Part shown: one piece after another, positions 43,501 to 56,232 of the stretch
How the letters are laid out: every line of letters starts with the position of its first letter
Numbering within the stretch: the stretch's first letter is position 1
Origin: Mycobacterium marseillense
GTDB lineage: Bacteria; Actinomycetota; Actinomycetes; Mycobacteriales; Mycobacteriaceae
Direction: 5' to 3'
Length of the DNA stretch: 64,000 nt
NCBI RefSeq assembly: GCF_010731675.1
Contig: NZ_AP022584.1
Location: forward strand, 620,001-684,000
The notes under the pieces: generated by a model
The model's database searches: none
What the model saw: only the letters and a program-made list of their open reading frames with translations
Told to the model about the DNA's origin: nothing
Made by a program: the position numbers and the translations under genes

Positions 43501-44379
43501 ATGACATCGCTGCGTGACCAAGTCGTCTTCATCACCGGTGGCGCCCGGGGGATCGGCGCTGAGGTCGCGCGCCGGCTGGCCGCCAAGGGCGCCAAGCTCG
43601 TGCTCACCGATCTCAACGACGCCGACCTGAAGGCGCTCGCCGCCGAACTCGGCGAAGACCGGGTGCTGACCGCGGTGGCCGACGTGCGCGACCTGCCGGC
43701 GATGCAGGCGGCCGCCACCCGCGCCGTCGAGCGATTCGGCGGCATCGACGTGGTGGTGGCCAATGCGGGCATCATGAGTTACGGGTCGGTGGCCCAGGTC
43801 GATCCCGACGCCTTCAAACGCGTGCTCGATATCAACGTGCTCGGCGTCTTTCACACCGTGCGCGCCACCTTGCCCGCGGTGATCGAGCGCCGCGGCTATG
43901 TGCTGATCGTGTCCTCGCTGGCCGCGTACACCGCGGCTCCCGGCCTCGCGCCCTACAACGCCTCCAAGGCCGGCGTCGAGATGTTCGCCAATGCGCTGCG
44001 GTTAGAGGTGGCCCACCACGGCGTGAGCGTCGGCTCGGCGCACATGTCCTGGATCAACACCGCTTTGGTCCGCGATACCCAGACCGACCTGTCCGCGTTC
44101 AATCAACTGCTGGCCAGCTTCCCGTGGCCGATGAACAAAACCACAACCGTCGACAAATGCGCGGCCGCCTTCGTCAAGGGCATCGAGCGCCGCCGCACCC
44201 GCGTTTACCGGCCGGGCTGGGTGGCCCTGCTCCGTTGGGTCAAGCCGGTGCTGTCCACCCGGGTCGGCGAAGCGCCCCTGCACAAATCCACCGCCGAGCT
44301 GCTACCCCAACTGGACGCCCAGGTCGCCGCGCTCGGCCGTTCCACCAGCGCCTATAACCAAGACCTCGGCAAGTCCTAG
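43501..44379 (+). CDS. SDR family oxidoreductase (Rv2129c-like)
   Basis: A 292-residue classical short-chain dehydrogenase. The NAD(P)-binding TGGARGIG is at residues 13-20, DVRDL and NAGIMSYG follow, and the catalytic Ser (VSSLAAY) and YNASK (Tyr-x-x-x-Lys) lie near 140-160. The C-terminal extension of about 60 residues ([20 protein letters not shown]) is typical of mycobacterial members. The start is ATG 43501. Its neighbour in M. tuberculosis (Rv2129c) lies directly after mshC, so this gene marks the right border of the insertion. The substrate is unknown. Its stop overlaps the stop of ansP1 on the other strand by 4 bp. Confidence 0.92.
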   Translation: MTSLRDQVVFITGGARGIGAEVARRLAAKGAKLVLTDLNDADLKALAAELGEDRVLTAVADVRDLPAMQAAATRAVERFGGIDVVVANAGIMSYGSVAQVDPDAFKRVLDINVLGVFHTVRATLPAVIERRGYVLIVSSLAAYTAAPGLAPYNASKAGVEMFANALRLEVAHHGVSVGSAHMSWINTALVRDTQTDLSAFNQLLASFPWPMNKTTTVDKCAAAFVKGIERRRTRVYRPGWVALLRWVKPVLSTRVGEAPLHKSTAELLPQLDAQVAALGRSTSAYNQDLGKS

Positions 44380-45821
44380 CCGGTCTGGGCCGCGCGCTGC
44401 GACGCGACCGCCGCCACCCGCTTGCGCACCAGGAGCCATCCGGCACCCAGCGCCGGGATGACGACCACTACCGTGCCGATGGTCCACCTGCCGGTTTGTT
44501 TGTCGAACGCCATCATCACCAGGACGACGGCCAGGAACGCCAGGGTGAGATAGCCCGAATAGGGCGCGAACGGCATGCGAAACCGCGGTCGTTGCAGAAG
44601 GCCCGCCTTGGCCAGCCGGTAGGCGCGCAGCTGACACACCACGATGGTCGCCCAGCACGCGATGATGCCCGGCGCCACGATGTTGAGCACAATCTCGAAG
44701 GCTTCGCCGGGGTTGGCCGCGTTCAGGGCGATGCCGAACAGGCAGATGGCGGCCGCCATCGTGATGCCGACATACGGCACCCCGTTTTTCGACATCCGGG
44801 TCGCGAACCTGGGAGCGCTGCCACTCGCGGCCATCGAGTGCATGATGCGGCCGGTGGAATACAGCCCCGCATTCAGGCTCGACAGGGCGGCGGTGAGCAC
44901 CACCACGTTCATCAAGTCCCCGGCCCCGTGAAAGCCGATCGCGGAAAAGAAAGTGACAAAAGGGCTTTCGGTGGCCTTGTAGGAGGTGTACGGCAGCAGC
45001 AACGCCAGCAGCGCCACCGATCCGACGTAAAAGATGGCGATGCGAGCGATCACCGAATTGATCGCGCGCGGCATGACCTTTTCCGGTTCGGCGGTCTCTC
45101 CGGCGGCCGTGCCCACCAATTCGACTGCGGCATAGGCGAACACCACGCCCGAGGTAGTCAGCAGCATCGCCAGCACGCCGGAGGGAAACAGACCGCCGTG
45201 GTCGGCCCACACGCTGAGCCCGGTGCTGTGGCCGTCGACCCGGTAGCGCCCCGCCAAAAAGACGATTCCCACCACCAGGAAGGCGATGAGCGCGAACACC
45301 TTGATCAGCGCCGCCCAGAACTCGAGCTCACCGAACCACTCCACCGAGATCAGGTTCATCGACAGCACGACGATGAGGGCGAGCAGCGCCAACACCCACT
45401 GGGGGATCGATTCGAAGGTCGTCCACCGCCGCAGATAGGTGGCGATCGCGGTGGTGTCGACGATCGCCGTCATCGACCAGCCCAGGAAATACATCCAGCC
45501 GATGGCGTAGGCGGCCTTTTCGCCGAAGAATTCCCGCGCGTACGACACGAACGAGCCCGACGACGGACGATGCAGGACCAGCTCGCCCAGCGCTCGCAGG
45601 ATGAGGAAGACGAAGATCCCACACACCGCGTACACCAGGAACATCCCGGGGCCGCCCTTGGCGAGCCGGCCGCCCGCGCCCAGGAACAGCCCGGAGCCGA
45701 TCGCGCCGCCGATGCCGATCATTTGCACTTGTCGGGGCTTGAGTCCCTTGCGGTAGCCGGCGTCCTCGCCGAAGTCATCGGCTAGGAGGCTGGGGTTGCC
45801 ATCATCGGGCAACGCGGGCAT
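44376..45821 (-). CDS. ansP1: L-asparagine permease AnsP1
   Basis: A 481-residue amino-acid/polyamine/organocation (APC) transporter with about 12 membrane helices. The family consensus in TM1 is [19 protein letters not shown], followed by [33 protein letters not shown] and [21 protein letters not shown]. Sequence and gene position match mycobacterial AnsP1 (Rv2127), which imports asparagine (AnsP2 is its paralogue elsewhere). The start is ATG 45821. It is convergent with the SDR gene and co-directional with the PAC2 gene, 81 bp after that gene's stop. Confidence 0.9.
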   Translation of the reverse strand: MPALPDDGNPSLLADDFGEDAGYRKGLKPRQVQMIGIGGAIGSGLFLGAGGRLAKGGPGMFLVYAVCGIFVFLILRALGELVLHRPSSGSFVSYAREFFGEKAAYAIGWMYFLGWSMTAIVDTTAIATYLRRWTTFESIPQWVLALLALIVVLSMNLISVEWFGELEFWAALIKVFALIAFLVVGIVFLAGRYRVDGHSTGLSVWADHGGLFPSGVLAMLLTTSGVVFAYAAVELVGTAAGETAEPEKVMPRAINSVIARIAIFYVGSVALLALLLPYTSYKATESPFVTFFSAIGFHGAGDLMNVVVLTAALSSLNAGLYSTGRIMHSMAASGSAPRFATRMSKNGVPYVGITMAAAICLFGIALNAANPGEAFEIVLNIVAPGIIACWATIVVCQLRAYRLAKAGLLQRPRFRMPFAPYSGYLTLAFLAVVLVMMAFDKQTGRWTIGTVVVVIPALGAGWLLVRKRVAAVASQRAAQTG

Positions 45822-45902
45822 GAATCGTCCAATCGGTGGGTCGCGAAGCGATGCTTCCGTAGTTGATCGGTCACCGGCAAGTTCGGCAGCGACCGCTCGA
45901 GA

Positions 45903-46805
45903 TCAGCGCCCGAAGCCGGGGCGGCGACGGCGCAGGTAGCGCTCGAACTCGGCGGCCAGGGCGTCGCCGTCGATCTTGCCCAGCGCGTCGTTCATGTCGA
46001 CCTCGGCGTCGCCGCGCTGCTCCAGCGACTGCACGTATTCCGCGAGATCCTCGTCCTCGGCGGTCATCTCGGTGACCGCCTGCTCCCATTCCTCGGCGTC
46101 GGTCGGCAAGTCCGCCAGCGGAACCTCGATGTCGAGCACGTCTTCGACGCGGCGCAGCAGGGCCACGGTCGCCTTCGGGTTCGGTGGTTGCGACACGTAA
46201 TGCGGCACGGCAGCCCAGAACGTCACGGCCGGGATTCCGGCGGCCACACAGGCGTCCTGAAACACCCCGGCGATGCCGGTGGGGCCCTCGTATCGGCTCT
46301 CCTCGAGGCCGAAACGCTTCGCCGACGCGGGGGAGTAGGCCGCGCCCGACACCGGAACCGGCCGGGTATGCGGGGTATCGGCCAGCAGGGCGCCCAGGAT
46401 CACCACGGTGTCCACGTTGAGCTTGTCGGCGATGGCCACCAACTCCGCGCAGAAAGTGCGCCAGCGCATGTTGGGCTCGACGCCGTGCATCAGCACGACG
46501 TCGCGGTCGCTGCCCGGGGGCCGGCAGTGCGAGATCCGCATCGCCGGCCACACCAGCTCGCGGGTCACCCCGTCCACCTGCCGGATCACCGGGCGATTCA
46601 CCTGGTAGTCGTAGTACGCCTCGTCATCGATCTCCAGGATCGGGTCGGCTTCCCAGATGGCCTCGAGGTGTTCGAGCGCGTCGCTGGCCGCGTCGCCGGC
46701 GTCGTTCCAGCCCTCGAACGCGGCCACGACGACGGTCTGGTGCAATTCGGGCAAAGCGGCCTTACCACTAGGGAGGCCAAAAGGAGGGCCGTCGGGCGGG
46801 GTCAC
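45903..46805 (-). CDS. PAC2 family protein
   Basis: A 300-residue PAC2-family protein (proteasome-assembly-chaperone-like fold). Typical segments are VVAAFEGWNDAGDAASDAL near the N-terminus, VVILGALLADTPHTRPVPV, and GPTGIAGVFQDACVAAGIPAVTFWAAVPHYV. The C-terminal 70 residues are acidic and then basic (RYLRRRRPGFGR). Mycobacteria have proteasomes, but a chaperone role for the bacterial members is not demonstrated. The gene is divergent from metH, as Rv2125 is from Rv2124c, and matches Rv2125 in position. The start is GTG or ATG at 46805. Confidence 0.9.
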   Translation of the reverse strand: MTPPDGPPFGLPSGKAALPELHQTVVVAAFEGWNDAGDAASDALEHLEAIWEADPILEIDDEAYYDYQVNRPVIRQVDGVTRELVWPAMRISHCRPPGSDRDVVLMHGVEPNMRWRTFCAELVAIADKLNVDTVVILGALLADTPHTRPVPVSGAAYSPASAKRFGLEESRYEGPTGIAGVFQDACVAAGIPAVTFWAAVPHYVSQPPNPKATVALLRRVEDVLDIEVPLADLPTDAEEWEQAVTEMTAEDEDLAEYVQSLEQRGDAEVDMNDALGKIDGDALAAEFERYLRRRRPGFGR

Positions 46806-46902
46806 AGAATTAGCGTACGGCCTTCGGCCCCGATCTTCGGGGCACGGTGGCCGTGAATTGGCGCCCGCCGAGCGGTTTACCGGGGGCTTTACATAGGGCG
46901 AC

Positions 46903-46914
46903 TATCCTTATGGC
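46903..46914 (+). promoter_or_regulatory. Probable -10 element of a leaderless or metH promoter
   Basis: TATCCT at 46903-46908 fits the mycobacterial TANNNT -10 pattern, and a transcript starting seven bases further would begin at the GTG 46915. It could drive the small leaderless ORF and, with a 5' leader of about 320 nt, metH. No -35 hexamer is evident, which is common in mycobacteria. The remaining gap to metH shows no cobalamin-riboswitch-like structure that I can recognise. Confidence 0.35.
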
Positions 46915-47019
46915 GTGACTGCCGCCGACGAACACCGCGCCGCGGACCTGGTCCTGGACGATCGCCACGACGGCGTCGCCGCGATCAGGGCGAAATACGG
47001 GCGGCGGCAATCTCGTTAA
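46915..47019 (+). CDS. 34-residue leaderless ORF, possibly a relic of native metH
   Basis: GTG 46915 lies exactly where transcription from the TATCCT element should begin, so the message would be leaderless. The frame is open for 34 codons to TAA 47017-47019. The peptide starts MTAADEHRAAD. From memory, the canonical mycobacterial MetH (Rv2124c type) starts with a very similar TAADKH, and the downstream gene is a different MetH subtype. I therefore suspect this is the 5' scar of the replaced native metH. Alternatively it is a functional upstream ORF or chance. Confidence 0.35.
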   Translation: MTAADEHRAADLVLDDRHDGVAAIRAKYGRRQSR

Positions 47020-47232
47020 CCTTGGTAACTACTCCATTGCCGACAAGACCCGCGAGCTGGCGAGCCAGGGCAGCGCGGGCCGGGTCGAGCCAGGGCGTCC
47101 AGACGTCGGGTGACGACGTAGACTTTTCTGGTCGAGAGGCGTTGCAACGGTTTCTGGAGGGGCCCGGTCCCCGCCCGGTGACCGCCACGCTCGGCAGAGT
47201 CAAGGACGCCTTCCGCTACGGAAGGAATGCAC

Positions 47233-51006
<3,774 letters not shown>

Positions 51007-51011
51007 GGCCT

Positions 51012-51722
51012 CTATTTCACCTCATGGCTGGACGGGGCGGCGGCGTCCTGTCCCCGAGGAGCGCGCGCGTTGATCGCGGCGGCCAGGGAGCGTTCCGCGC
51101 GCCGGCGCGTGTCGCCGAGGCCCACCATCAAGTTGACCGCCATCGGGATCATCACGTCCTGCAGCCCTTGGGAGCCGATGAATCCGGTCATTGCCAGCAG
51201 AACGAATCCATGCGTGGCACTGAGGATTTGGGTGGCCGCGGGTGTCGGCTCCTGCGGTCGGATCCGCCCGCTTTCGATGACCCGCTCGACCGCGGTGACC
51301 AACACAGACAGCGCGTCGACCCCTTCGGCGAGATCCCAGGGCGTGGTCCCATCCGCTAAGGGTTTGCAGACTCCACCAAAATCGTTGAGGCCGAACAGCA
51401 ACCGATACAGCTGCGGATTTCGCATTGCGAACTCGCCGTAGGCCAGCCCGCCCGCGATGAGGTCAGCCATCGGGTCGTCGGTGTGGGGCACCGCGCGAGT
51501 GTGCTCGGCAAAGCGCGCAAGTCCTTCACGCAGCACCGCTTCGATGAGCGTGGGCATGCCACCGAAGTGCGTGTACACCGCCATGGTGGACGCGCCGATC
51601 TCGTTGGCAACCGTGCGCGCTTGGACCGCCGCCGGTCCGTCTCTCTCGAGCACGGCCAGCGCGGCGGCTACCAGGCGGTCTCGGGTGCTCACGGCGGCGT
51701 CGGGCGAAGGCATCATTGACAT
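51012..51722 (-). CDS. TetR/AcrR family transcriptional regulator
   Basis: A 236-residue TetR-type repressor. The N-terminal helix-turn-helix spans about residues 15-60 (RLVAAALAVLERDGPAAVQARTVANEIGASTMAVYTHFGGMPTLIEAVL). The remaining helical ligand-binding part has GLAYGEFAMRNPQLYRLLFG, usual for the WHG-type C-terminal domain. The start at 51722 or the next ATG two codons later cannot be decided. It is convergent with metH (6 bp between stops) and divergent from a membrane-protein gene, with two palindromes in between that are probably its operators. The inducer is unknown. Confidence 0.88.
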   Translation of the reverse strand: MSMMPSPDAAVSTRDRLVAAALAVLERDGPAAVQARTVANEIGASTMAVYTHFGGMPTLIEAVLREGLARFAEHTRAVPHTDDPMADLIAGGLAYGEFAMRNPQLYRLLFGLNDFGGVCKPLADGTTPWDLAEGVDALSVLVTAVERVIESGRIRPQEPTPAATQILSATHGFVLLAMTGFIGSQGLQDVMIPMAVNLMVGLGDTRRRAERSLAAAINARAPRGQDAAAPSSHEVK

Positions 51723-51728
51723 CTTGCC

Positions 51729-51773
51729 ATAACAAGCGTTATGTGGACCTGACGAGGGATAACAATTGTTATC
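51729..51773. promoter_or_regulatory. Two-site TetR operator
   Basis: Two palindromes with the same half-site lie in the 94-bp divergent gap: ATAACAAGCGTTAT at 51729-51742 and the perfect 16-bp GATAACAATTGTTATC at 51758-51773. Their centres are 30 bp apart, about three helical turns, so two repressor dimers could bind on one face. The first lies 7 bp upstream of the TetR start codon, the second about 44 bp upstream of the membrane-protein gene. This fits autoregulation plus control of the divergent gene. Confidence 0.7.
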
Positions 51774-51816
51774 GCCACGCGGGCGGGTCGCCCGCCCCTT
51801 TCACGGGAGGACCGAC

Positions 51817-52266
51817 ATGGCAGCGACAACACCCATCTACCGCCGGCTGGTCGCCGGCGTCGGCGGCGCATGCTTGATAGTGACGCTCTTTTTGCCGTGG
51901 GCCGGGGTTGACGGCGTCAACCGCACCGGGTGGGACTTCAACACGGTGGCGGCCGTGCTCTTCCTGGTCGCCGGCGTGTTCGGGATCCTCACGGCGATCA
52001 CCGGTGGGCAATTCGGCGCGGGCCGCCCCGATCTATCGCTCATCGCCGCAACCGACTTGCTCAACACCACCTCGATGTTGTTGCTCGCCTGGTTGATTCC
52101 CTTCGAGTTCCCCGAACACGCCACCCGTCAGCCGGGCGCGTTCGGCGCGCTGATCTCGGCGGCCGCAACGGCCTTCGCGGTCGCGGATTACCGCCCCCTG
52201 CGGGGAGCGCCGTGGTTCCCGCGCATCGAAACCGGCGAGCCCACCCGCGTGAGCATCCCCGGTTAG
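51817..52266 (+). CDS. Small four-helix membrane protein, TetR-controlled
   Basis: A 149-residue hydrophobic protein with four predicted membrane helices (about residues 9-25, 39-58, 70-88 and 102-116). No family is recognised with certainty; the pattern is similar to many small actinobacterial membrane proteins of unknown function. ATG 51817 has GGGAGG eight bases upstream. It is divergent from the TetR gene and shares its two palindromic operators, so it is the likely regulated target. It is convergent with the mce operon (16 bp between stops). Confidence 0.7.
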   Translation: MAATTPIYRRLVAGVGGACLIVTLFLPWAGVDGVNRTGWDFNTVAAVLFLVAGVFGILTAITGGQFGAGRPDLSLIAATDLLNTTSMLLLAWLIPFEFPEHATRQPGAFGALISAAATAFAVADYRPLRGAPWFPRIETGEPTRVSIPG

Positions 52267-52282
52267 CCCGCGACGAAAGTGC

Positions 52283-53047
52283 CTAGATGCGCAGCACGGG
52301 CGCCAAGGCGGACAGCGGGATATGCGCCTGCACGGTGCCGCCGTCCATGTACCACTGCATGACGCCGGGTGTGAAGTTGATCGGGCTGTCGTGGCCGACC
52401 GGGTAGTCCGGCATGTAAAGGATCAGCTCGTCGGGCGTCACCGCCCAGGCCTTGTACGCCCCGGAGTAGACCTTGTCCGGGGTCCAGCGGTCGACGGTGA
52501 ACGGGTAGCTGCCCGGGTCGTGCGGCGGCGGCGCCTGATCGAGCGCGGTTTCGATAAACGGTTGAGCCAGTGGGGGAATGGCGGTCAGCGGATCCGACGT
52601 CGTCAGGTCCGCCAGCTGCACGCGCCTGCCGCTTGCCATGTCGAACGTGAAGGTCCGGTAGGCATTGTTGGGCTTGGGCCCGTCGGCGTGATAATCCTCG
52701 TGAAACACCGCGCTGAGCAGGTTGGCGTGCCGGAAGACTTCGAAGTTCTCCTCGCCGTAGCTGTCGGCGGCCATGCTGGAGTTGGCGCTGCGCCAGTTGT
52801 CGACCAGGGTGTGCAGGTAGTCGCGGATCACCGGGCCCGTGGTCGGATTGTCGACCAATTCCTCGGGCACCGCGACCTTGATGTCGCGCACGGCGTTGCG
52901 CTCCGACGTCACCGAGGTGTGGCAGTACTGGCCGTCCCAGTCTCCGCCGAGTTCGCCGCAGAACGACGGGGCCGAGGCGTGCGCGTGGGCAGCGGTGGGA
53001 AGCGTTGCGGCGGCGACGAATACGGAGGCCGCGATGAGGCGGCGCAT
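52283..53047 (-). CDS. MPT64-like secreted protein (DUF3298-type)
   Basis: A 254-residue exported protein. A Sec signal peptide (LIAASVFVAAATLPTAAHAHA) is followed by FCGELGGDWDGQYCHTSVTS, two cysteines spaced as in the MPT64 family, and a body with YRTFTFDMASGRRVQLADLTT and a C-terminal ELILYMPDYPVGHDSPINFTPGVMQWYMDGGTVQAHIPLSAL, the DUF3298/RsiV-like half. MPT64 (Rv1980c) and relatives are secreted mycobacterial antigens. ATG 53047 shares one base with the preceding stop (TGATG), so it is the last, coupled gene of the mce operon. Confidence 0.75.
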   Translation of the reverse strand: MRRLIAASVFVAAATLPTAAHAHASAPSFCGELGGDWDGQYCHTSVTSERNAVRDIKVAVPEELVDNPTTGPVIRDYLHTLVDNWRSANSSMAADSYGEENFEVFRHANLLSAVFHEDYHADGPKPNNAYRTFTFDMASGRRVQLADLTTSDPLTAIPPLAQPFIETALDQAPPPHDPGSYPFTVDRWTPDKVYSGAYKAWAVTPDELILYMPDYPVGHDSPINFTPGVMQWYMDGGTVQAHIPLSALAPVLRI

Positions 53048-53718
53048 CACAGCAGCTGCACTTTGCTTGCCCGCCAGCGACCGTCGACCTTTTCCATGGT
53101 CATCTTGATCCTGCTGCGGTCGATACGCGGGTCGGGCGCGGCCGTGTTGGTGACGGTCTGGTCGATGAACACCAGCACGACGACCTTGTTCGTGGATGCG
53201 GACTGGATGGCCGAGTCCACCACCACGCCGTGCGCGGTCGCCTTGTTGTCGATCAGCAGCTGGCGAAGTTTGACGCTGGATTGGGTGTACATGTCCTTGA
53301 ATTCGCCGGTCGCGCCGTCGAGGACCTGCCGGAAGTTCTCGTCGACCCGGTTCGAGTCGATGCTCGTGAGCACCTGCGCGTAGGCGATGGCCGCCTGCTG
53401 GGCCTGTTCGCCGGCCAGCTTGACCTGATGGTCTTGCCACTGCCGCCAGCCCAGAAATCCCGAAACGGCAAGTGAGGCAACGAGTAACAGCGGCAGTATG
53501 CTGCGGCGCAGGTATTGCTTCAGGTCCTGTTTCCGAGGCCGCTTACCGCGTTCGGTGTCGGGACGCTTGCGTGTGAGCCGACCGCCCTTGTCGTCGTGCT
53601 CCTCGGCCTCGCCGGTGGTCACCTCCTCGACATCGTCGGACGCCGCTTCCGTCGATTCGGCATCCGGTTCCGTTTTGACGGCCTCGGACTTCGGATTCTT
53701 TTGCGAGGTCACGATCAC
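53047..53718 (-). CDS. Mce-associated membrane protein
   Basis: A 223-residue protein with an acidic, low-complexity cytoplasmic N-terminus (residues 1-70), one membrane helix (ILPLLLVASLAVSGFLGW) and an NTF2-like extracytoplasmic domain that ends in KVDGRWRASKVQLL. This is the layout of the Mam proteins encoded after mceF in mycobacterial mce operons (Rv0177/Rv0178 type), which stabilise or assist the Mce transporter. The start is GTG 53718 with AGGAGA seven bases upstream. It lies 37 bp after mceF. Confidence 0.85.
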   Translation of the reverse strand: MIVTSQKNPKSEAVKTEPDAESTEAASDDVEEVTTGEAEEHDDKGGRLTRKRPDTERGKRPRKQDLKQYLRRSILPLLLVASLAVSGFLGWRQWQDHQVKLAGEQAQQAAIAYAQVLTSIDSNRVDENFRQVLDGATGEFKDMYTQSSVKLRQLLIDNKATAHGVVVDSAIQSASTNKVVVLVFIDQTVTNTAAPDPRIDRSRIKMTMEKVDGRWRASKVQLL

Positions 53719-53755
53719 GGTTATCTCCTAGGGATCGGCTCGGGTGGTTCAGAGC

Positions 53756-55015
53756 CTAGTGCGGTGGTTCGATCGGCAGTTGCGGGCCGCCGTAGGGGGT
53801 GGGAATGGTGAAGCGCCCCTTGGGGGTCGGATCGGTCCGGCGGCCCAGGTTGGCCCCCATCGGCGGGCCGGCGGTGTCGTCACCGCCCGGGCGGGGCGCG
53901 TTCTTGGCCCCGCGGATCGAGACCGCGGGGTCGTCATCGCGGCAGTAGGTGTACATGAACGGCTCGTAGTAGTCGGCGGCCGACGGCGGGTGCGACGGCG
54001 TCCCATAGTCACACACGTAGCGGGGGTACAGGTCGGCGATCGCCCAAACCCCGTTGTCGTGAAAGGCGCTCGTCACCGCGTCCAGCACCGACCCGCGGTA
54101 GTCCGGGAACAGCGCGTTGAGCGCCGGGACCCGCAGATACAGCAGCTGCGACATGGTGGCCATGCTGCCCAGCAGCTGCACCATCGTGTCGGAATTGTCG
54201 GCGAACAGATTGTCGACCGCCGACAGGGTGCGCGGCGTCTGCTCAGTCAACCGGCGATAGCCGGCCTGCATCCTGGCCACGCCGGTCAGCGTTTGGTTGA
54301 GTTCAGTTGCGGCAGCGCCTAAACCGGAGTTTTTGTCGCTGGCCAGGGTGAGCACGACGCGGCTGGTCTTGATGATGCTGGTGGTTTGCGGCAGCACCGA
54401 ATCAAGGGTCGACAGCAAGAAGGTGCCGCCGTCGACGATGGCGGTCAGCTTCGCCGGGCCCTCCTTGCTCAGGCTCAATTCCTTTTTGATCAACTCGATC
54501 TTGTGGGGATCGACCTGGGACAGCAGCCCGTCGGCGTCGCCCAGCAGCTGCGCCAGGCTGACGGGAACGGTGGTGTGGTCCAGGGCGATACGGCTGCCGT
54601 CGTGCAGGTACGGTCCGGCGTCGGAAGCGGCCTCGAAATTGATGTACTGTTCGCCGGCCGGTGAGAGCGCCGACACGTGCACGACGGCGTTCGCCGGGAT
54701 CCGCACCTTCGACGTGATGCTGGCGACGGCGTTCACCCCGTCGTCAGTGATCTGCAGCGACTCGACCCGGCCGATGCGCACCCCGCGCAGCGCGACATCC
54801 TGATTGGGCAGTAGCCCGCCGGATTCCGGCAACTGCACGGTGACGCGGTAGGACGAGGCGAAGGGCTGCACGCGCAACGCGCCGATGAGCAGGTACGCAA
54901 TCGCGACGACCAGGACGAGCACCAAACCGGCCACCGACAGCCACACCTGTTGCCGGTGGCCCGTGCGCACCACGCGGACAACGACATTCGCGAAGTTGGC
55001 GATGGCGCGGATCAT
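53756..55015 (-). CDS. mceF: Mce family protein MceF
   Basis: A 419-residue Mce protein. One N-terminal membrane helix (VWLSVAGLVLVLVVAIAYLLIGAL) is followed by the MlaD/MCE domain (YRVTVQLPESGGLLPNQDVALRGVRIGRVESLQI) and a long helical part; the last 60 residues are Pro/Gly-rich. It is one of six subunits of the Mce lipid importer that bridges plasma membrane and outer layer. ATG 55015 overlaps the mceE stop by four bases. As the sixth mce gene it is named F by position. Confidence 0.9.
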   Translation of the reverse strand: MIRAIANFANVVVRVVRTGHRQQVWLSVAGLVLVLVVAIAYLLIGALRVQPFASSYRVTVQLPESGGLLPNQDVALRGVRIGRVESLQITDDGVNAVASITSKVRIPANAVVHVSALSPAGEQYINFEAASDAGPYLHDGSRIALDHTTVPVSLAQLLGDADGLLSQVDPHKIELIKKELSLSKEGPAKLTAIVDGGTFLLSTLDSVLPQTTSIIKTSRVVLTLASDKNSGLGAAATELNQTLTGVARMQAGYRRLTEQTPRTLSAVDNLFADNSDTMVQLLGSMATMSQLLYLRVPALNALFPDYRGSVLDAVTSAFHDNGVWAIADLYPRYVCDYGTPSHPPSAADYYEPFMYTYCRDDDPAVSIRGAKNAPRPGGDDTAGPPMGANLGRRTDPTPKGRFTIPTPYGGPQLPIEPPH

Positions 55016-56232
55016 GGTCGCGGTCCCGGCGGCGGTGCGGGTGGCCCCGGTGGGGGCCCGGGGGCGACGTCGATCTGGCCAGGGACGGTCGGGTCCGGGA
55101 TGACGGGAACCTGCGGCGAATCGGGGCCTCGGCCCACGACGCGCTCCTGCAGCCGCCACAGGGTGTACTTGAGGGTGCCGACGAGCAGGTTCACGTTGTA
55201 GTGGTGTGGGCCGTGCAGCCCGATGTCACCGGGGAATCCGATGTCGGGGATCGATCCGAGCAGGATCTTGTCCACGCTGACGTTCACCGAAATCGAGTTC
55301 CCCGCCGTCGATTTGATCAACGGGGGGATCAGGCGATTCACCGACAGCCAGCTGGTGTCCGGGCTCATCGCGACGTCGTTGGCGGCCCCGGCGACCGTGT
55401 TCAGGTCGCGGATCAGGCTGCGCCCGCTGGTGTCGGTGCCGCCGATCGAGGGGAACCTGGCCAGCAGCCGCGAGGTGTCGCCCACCTGCACTGCCAGATT
55501 GGAAAGCTGGGCGGTGTTGTCGGCCAGGGCCGACGTGGCGGGACGGGCGGCCGCCATCAGGTCGCTGATGGTGTGATTCTTGGCGTCGAGTTGGTCGGCC
55601 AGCTGCGACAACTGGGTCAACGCGTTCTTGATCTGATCGGACCGCGAATCCAGCGTCCCGAGCAGCTCGTTGGATTTGCGGATCATGTCTCCGAACGCCT
55701 GGCCCTGATCACCGGTCGCCTTGCCGAAACCGTTGATGATGTTGGTGAAATTGCGGACCGCCCCGCCGTTGACCAGAATCGCCGCGGAGCTCAGCACCGA
55801 CTCGACGGTCGCGGCGGCCGCCGTGGAATCCAGGCCGATGGTGTCGCCGTCGCGCAGCAGCGGTCCCTCCGCATCCCCGGCGGCCGGTGGCTTCAGCGCG
55901 ACGAACACGTCGCCCAGTGGTGTCGCGGTGCGCAATTCGGCGGTGCTGCCCCGGGGCAGTTGCACCCCGTCCCTGATCCGCAGCCGGGTGAGCGCGGTGT
56001 AGTTGCGCGCGACCATCGATTCGAGCTGCCCGACGTCGGCGCCGGCGAGTTTGACCTTGGCGTTCATCGGCAGGTTGAGCGCGTTGGAGAACACCGCGTT
56101 GAGCGAATAGCCGCCCGAACCCAGCCCCGGCGCCGGAAGGGGCAGGCTGGCAAGGCCGTTCGTGGCGCATCCCGCGGTCACCATGGCCGCGGCCAGCGCC
56201 GCCGGTATGCCCCGCCTGCCCGCGATCGTCAT
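55012..56232 (-). CDS. mceE: Mce family lipoprotein MceE
   Basis: A 406-residue MCE-domain lipoprotein. The signal peptide ends in a lipobox with Cys 22 (MVTAGCATNG), so this is the lipid-anchored (LprK-like) subunit found in position E of mce operons. The MCE domain follows (YSLNAVFSNALNLPMNAKVKLAGADVGQLESM), then a helical domain and a Pro-rich tail (PGPPPGPPAPPPGPRP). ATG 56232 overlaps the mceD stop by four bases; the end overlaps mceF by four. Confidence 0.9.
   Translation of the reverse strand: MTIAGRRGIPAALAAAMVTAGCATNGLASLPLPAPGLGSGGYSLNAVFSNALNLPMNAKVKLAGADVGQLESMVARNYTALTRLRIRDGVQLPRGSTAELRTATPLGDVFVALKPPAAGDAEGPLLRDGDTIGLDSTAAAATVESVLSSAAILVNGGAVRNFTNIINGFGKATGDQGQAFGDMIRKSNELLGTLDSRSDQIKNALTQLSQLADQLDAKNHTISDLMAAARPATSALADNTAQLSNLAVQVGDTSRLLARFPSIGGTDTSGRSLIRDLNTVAGAANDVAMSPDTSWLSVNRLIPPLIKSTAGNSISVNVSVDKILLGSIPDIGFPGDIGLHGPHHYNVNLLVGTLKYTLWRLQERVVGRGPDSPQVPVIPDPTVPGQIDVAPGPPPGPPAPPPGPRP

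Noticed and set aside
47020..47232. A cobalamin riboswitch before metH
   Set aside because: I could not find the B12-box-like sequence or a plausible junction structure; a covariance-model scan would be decisive.
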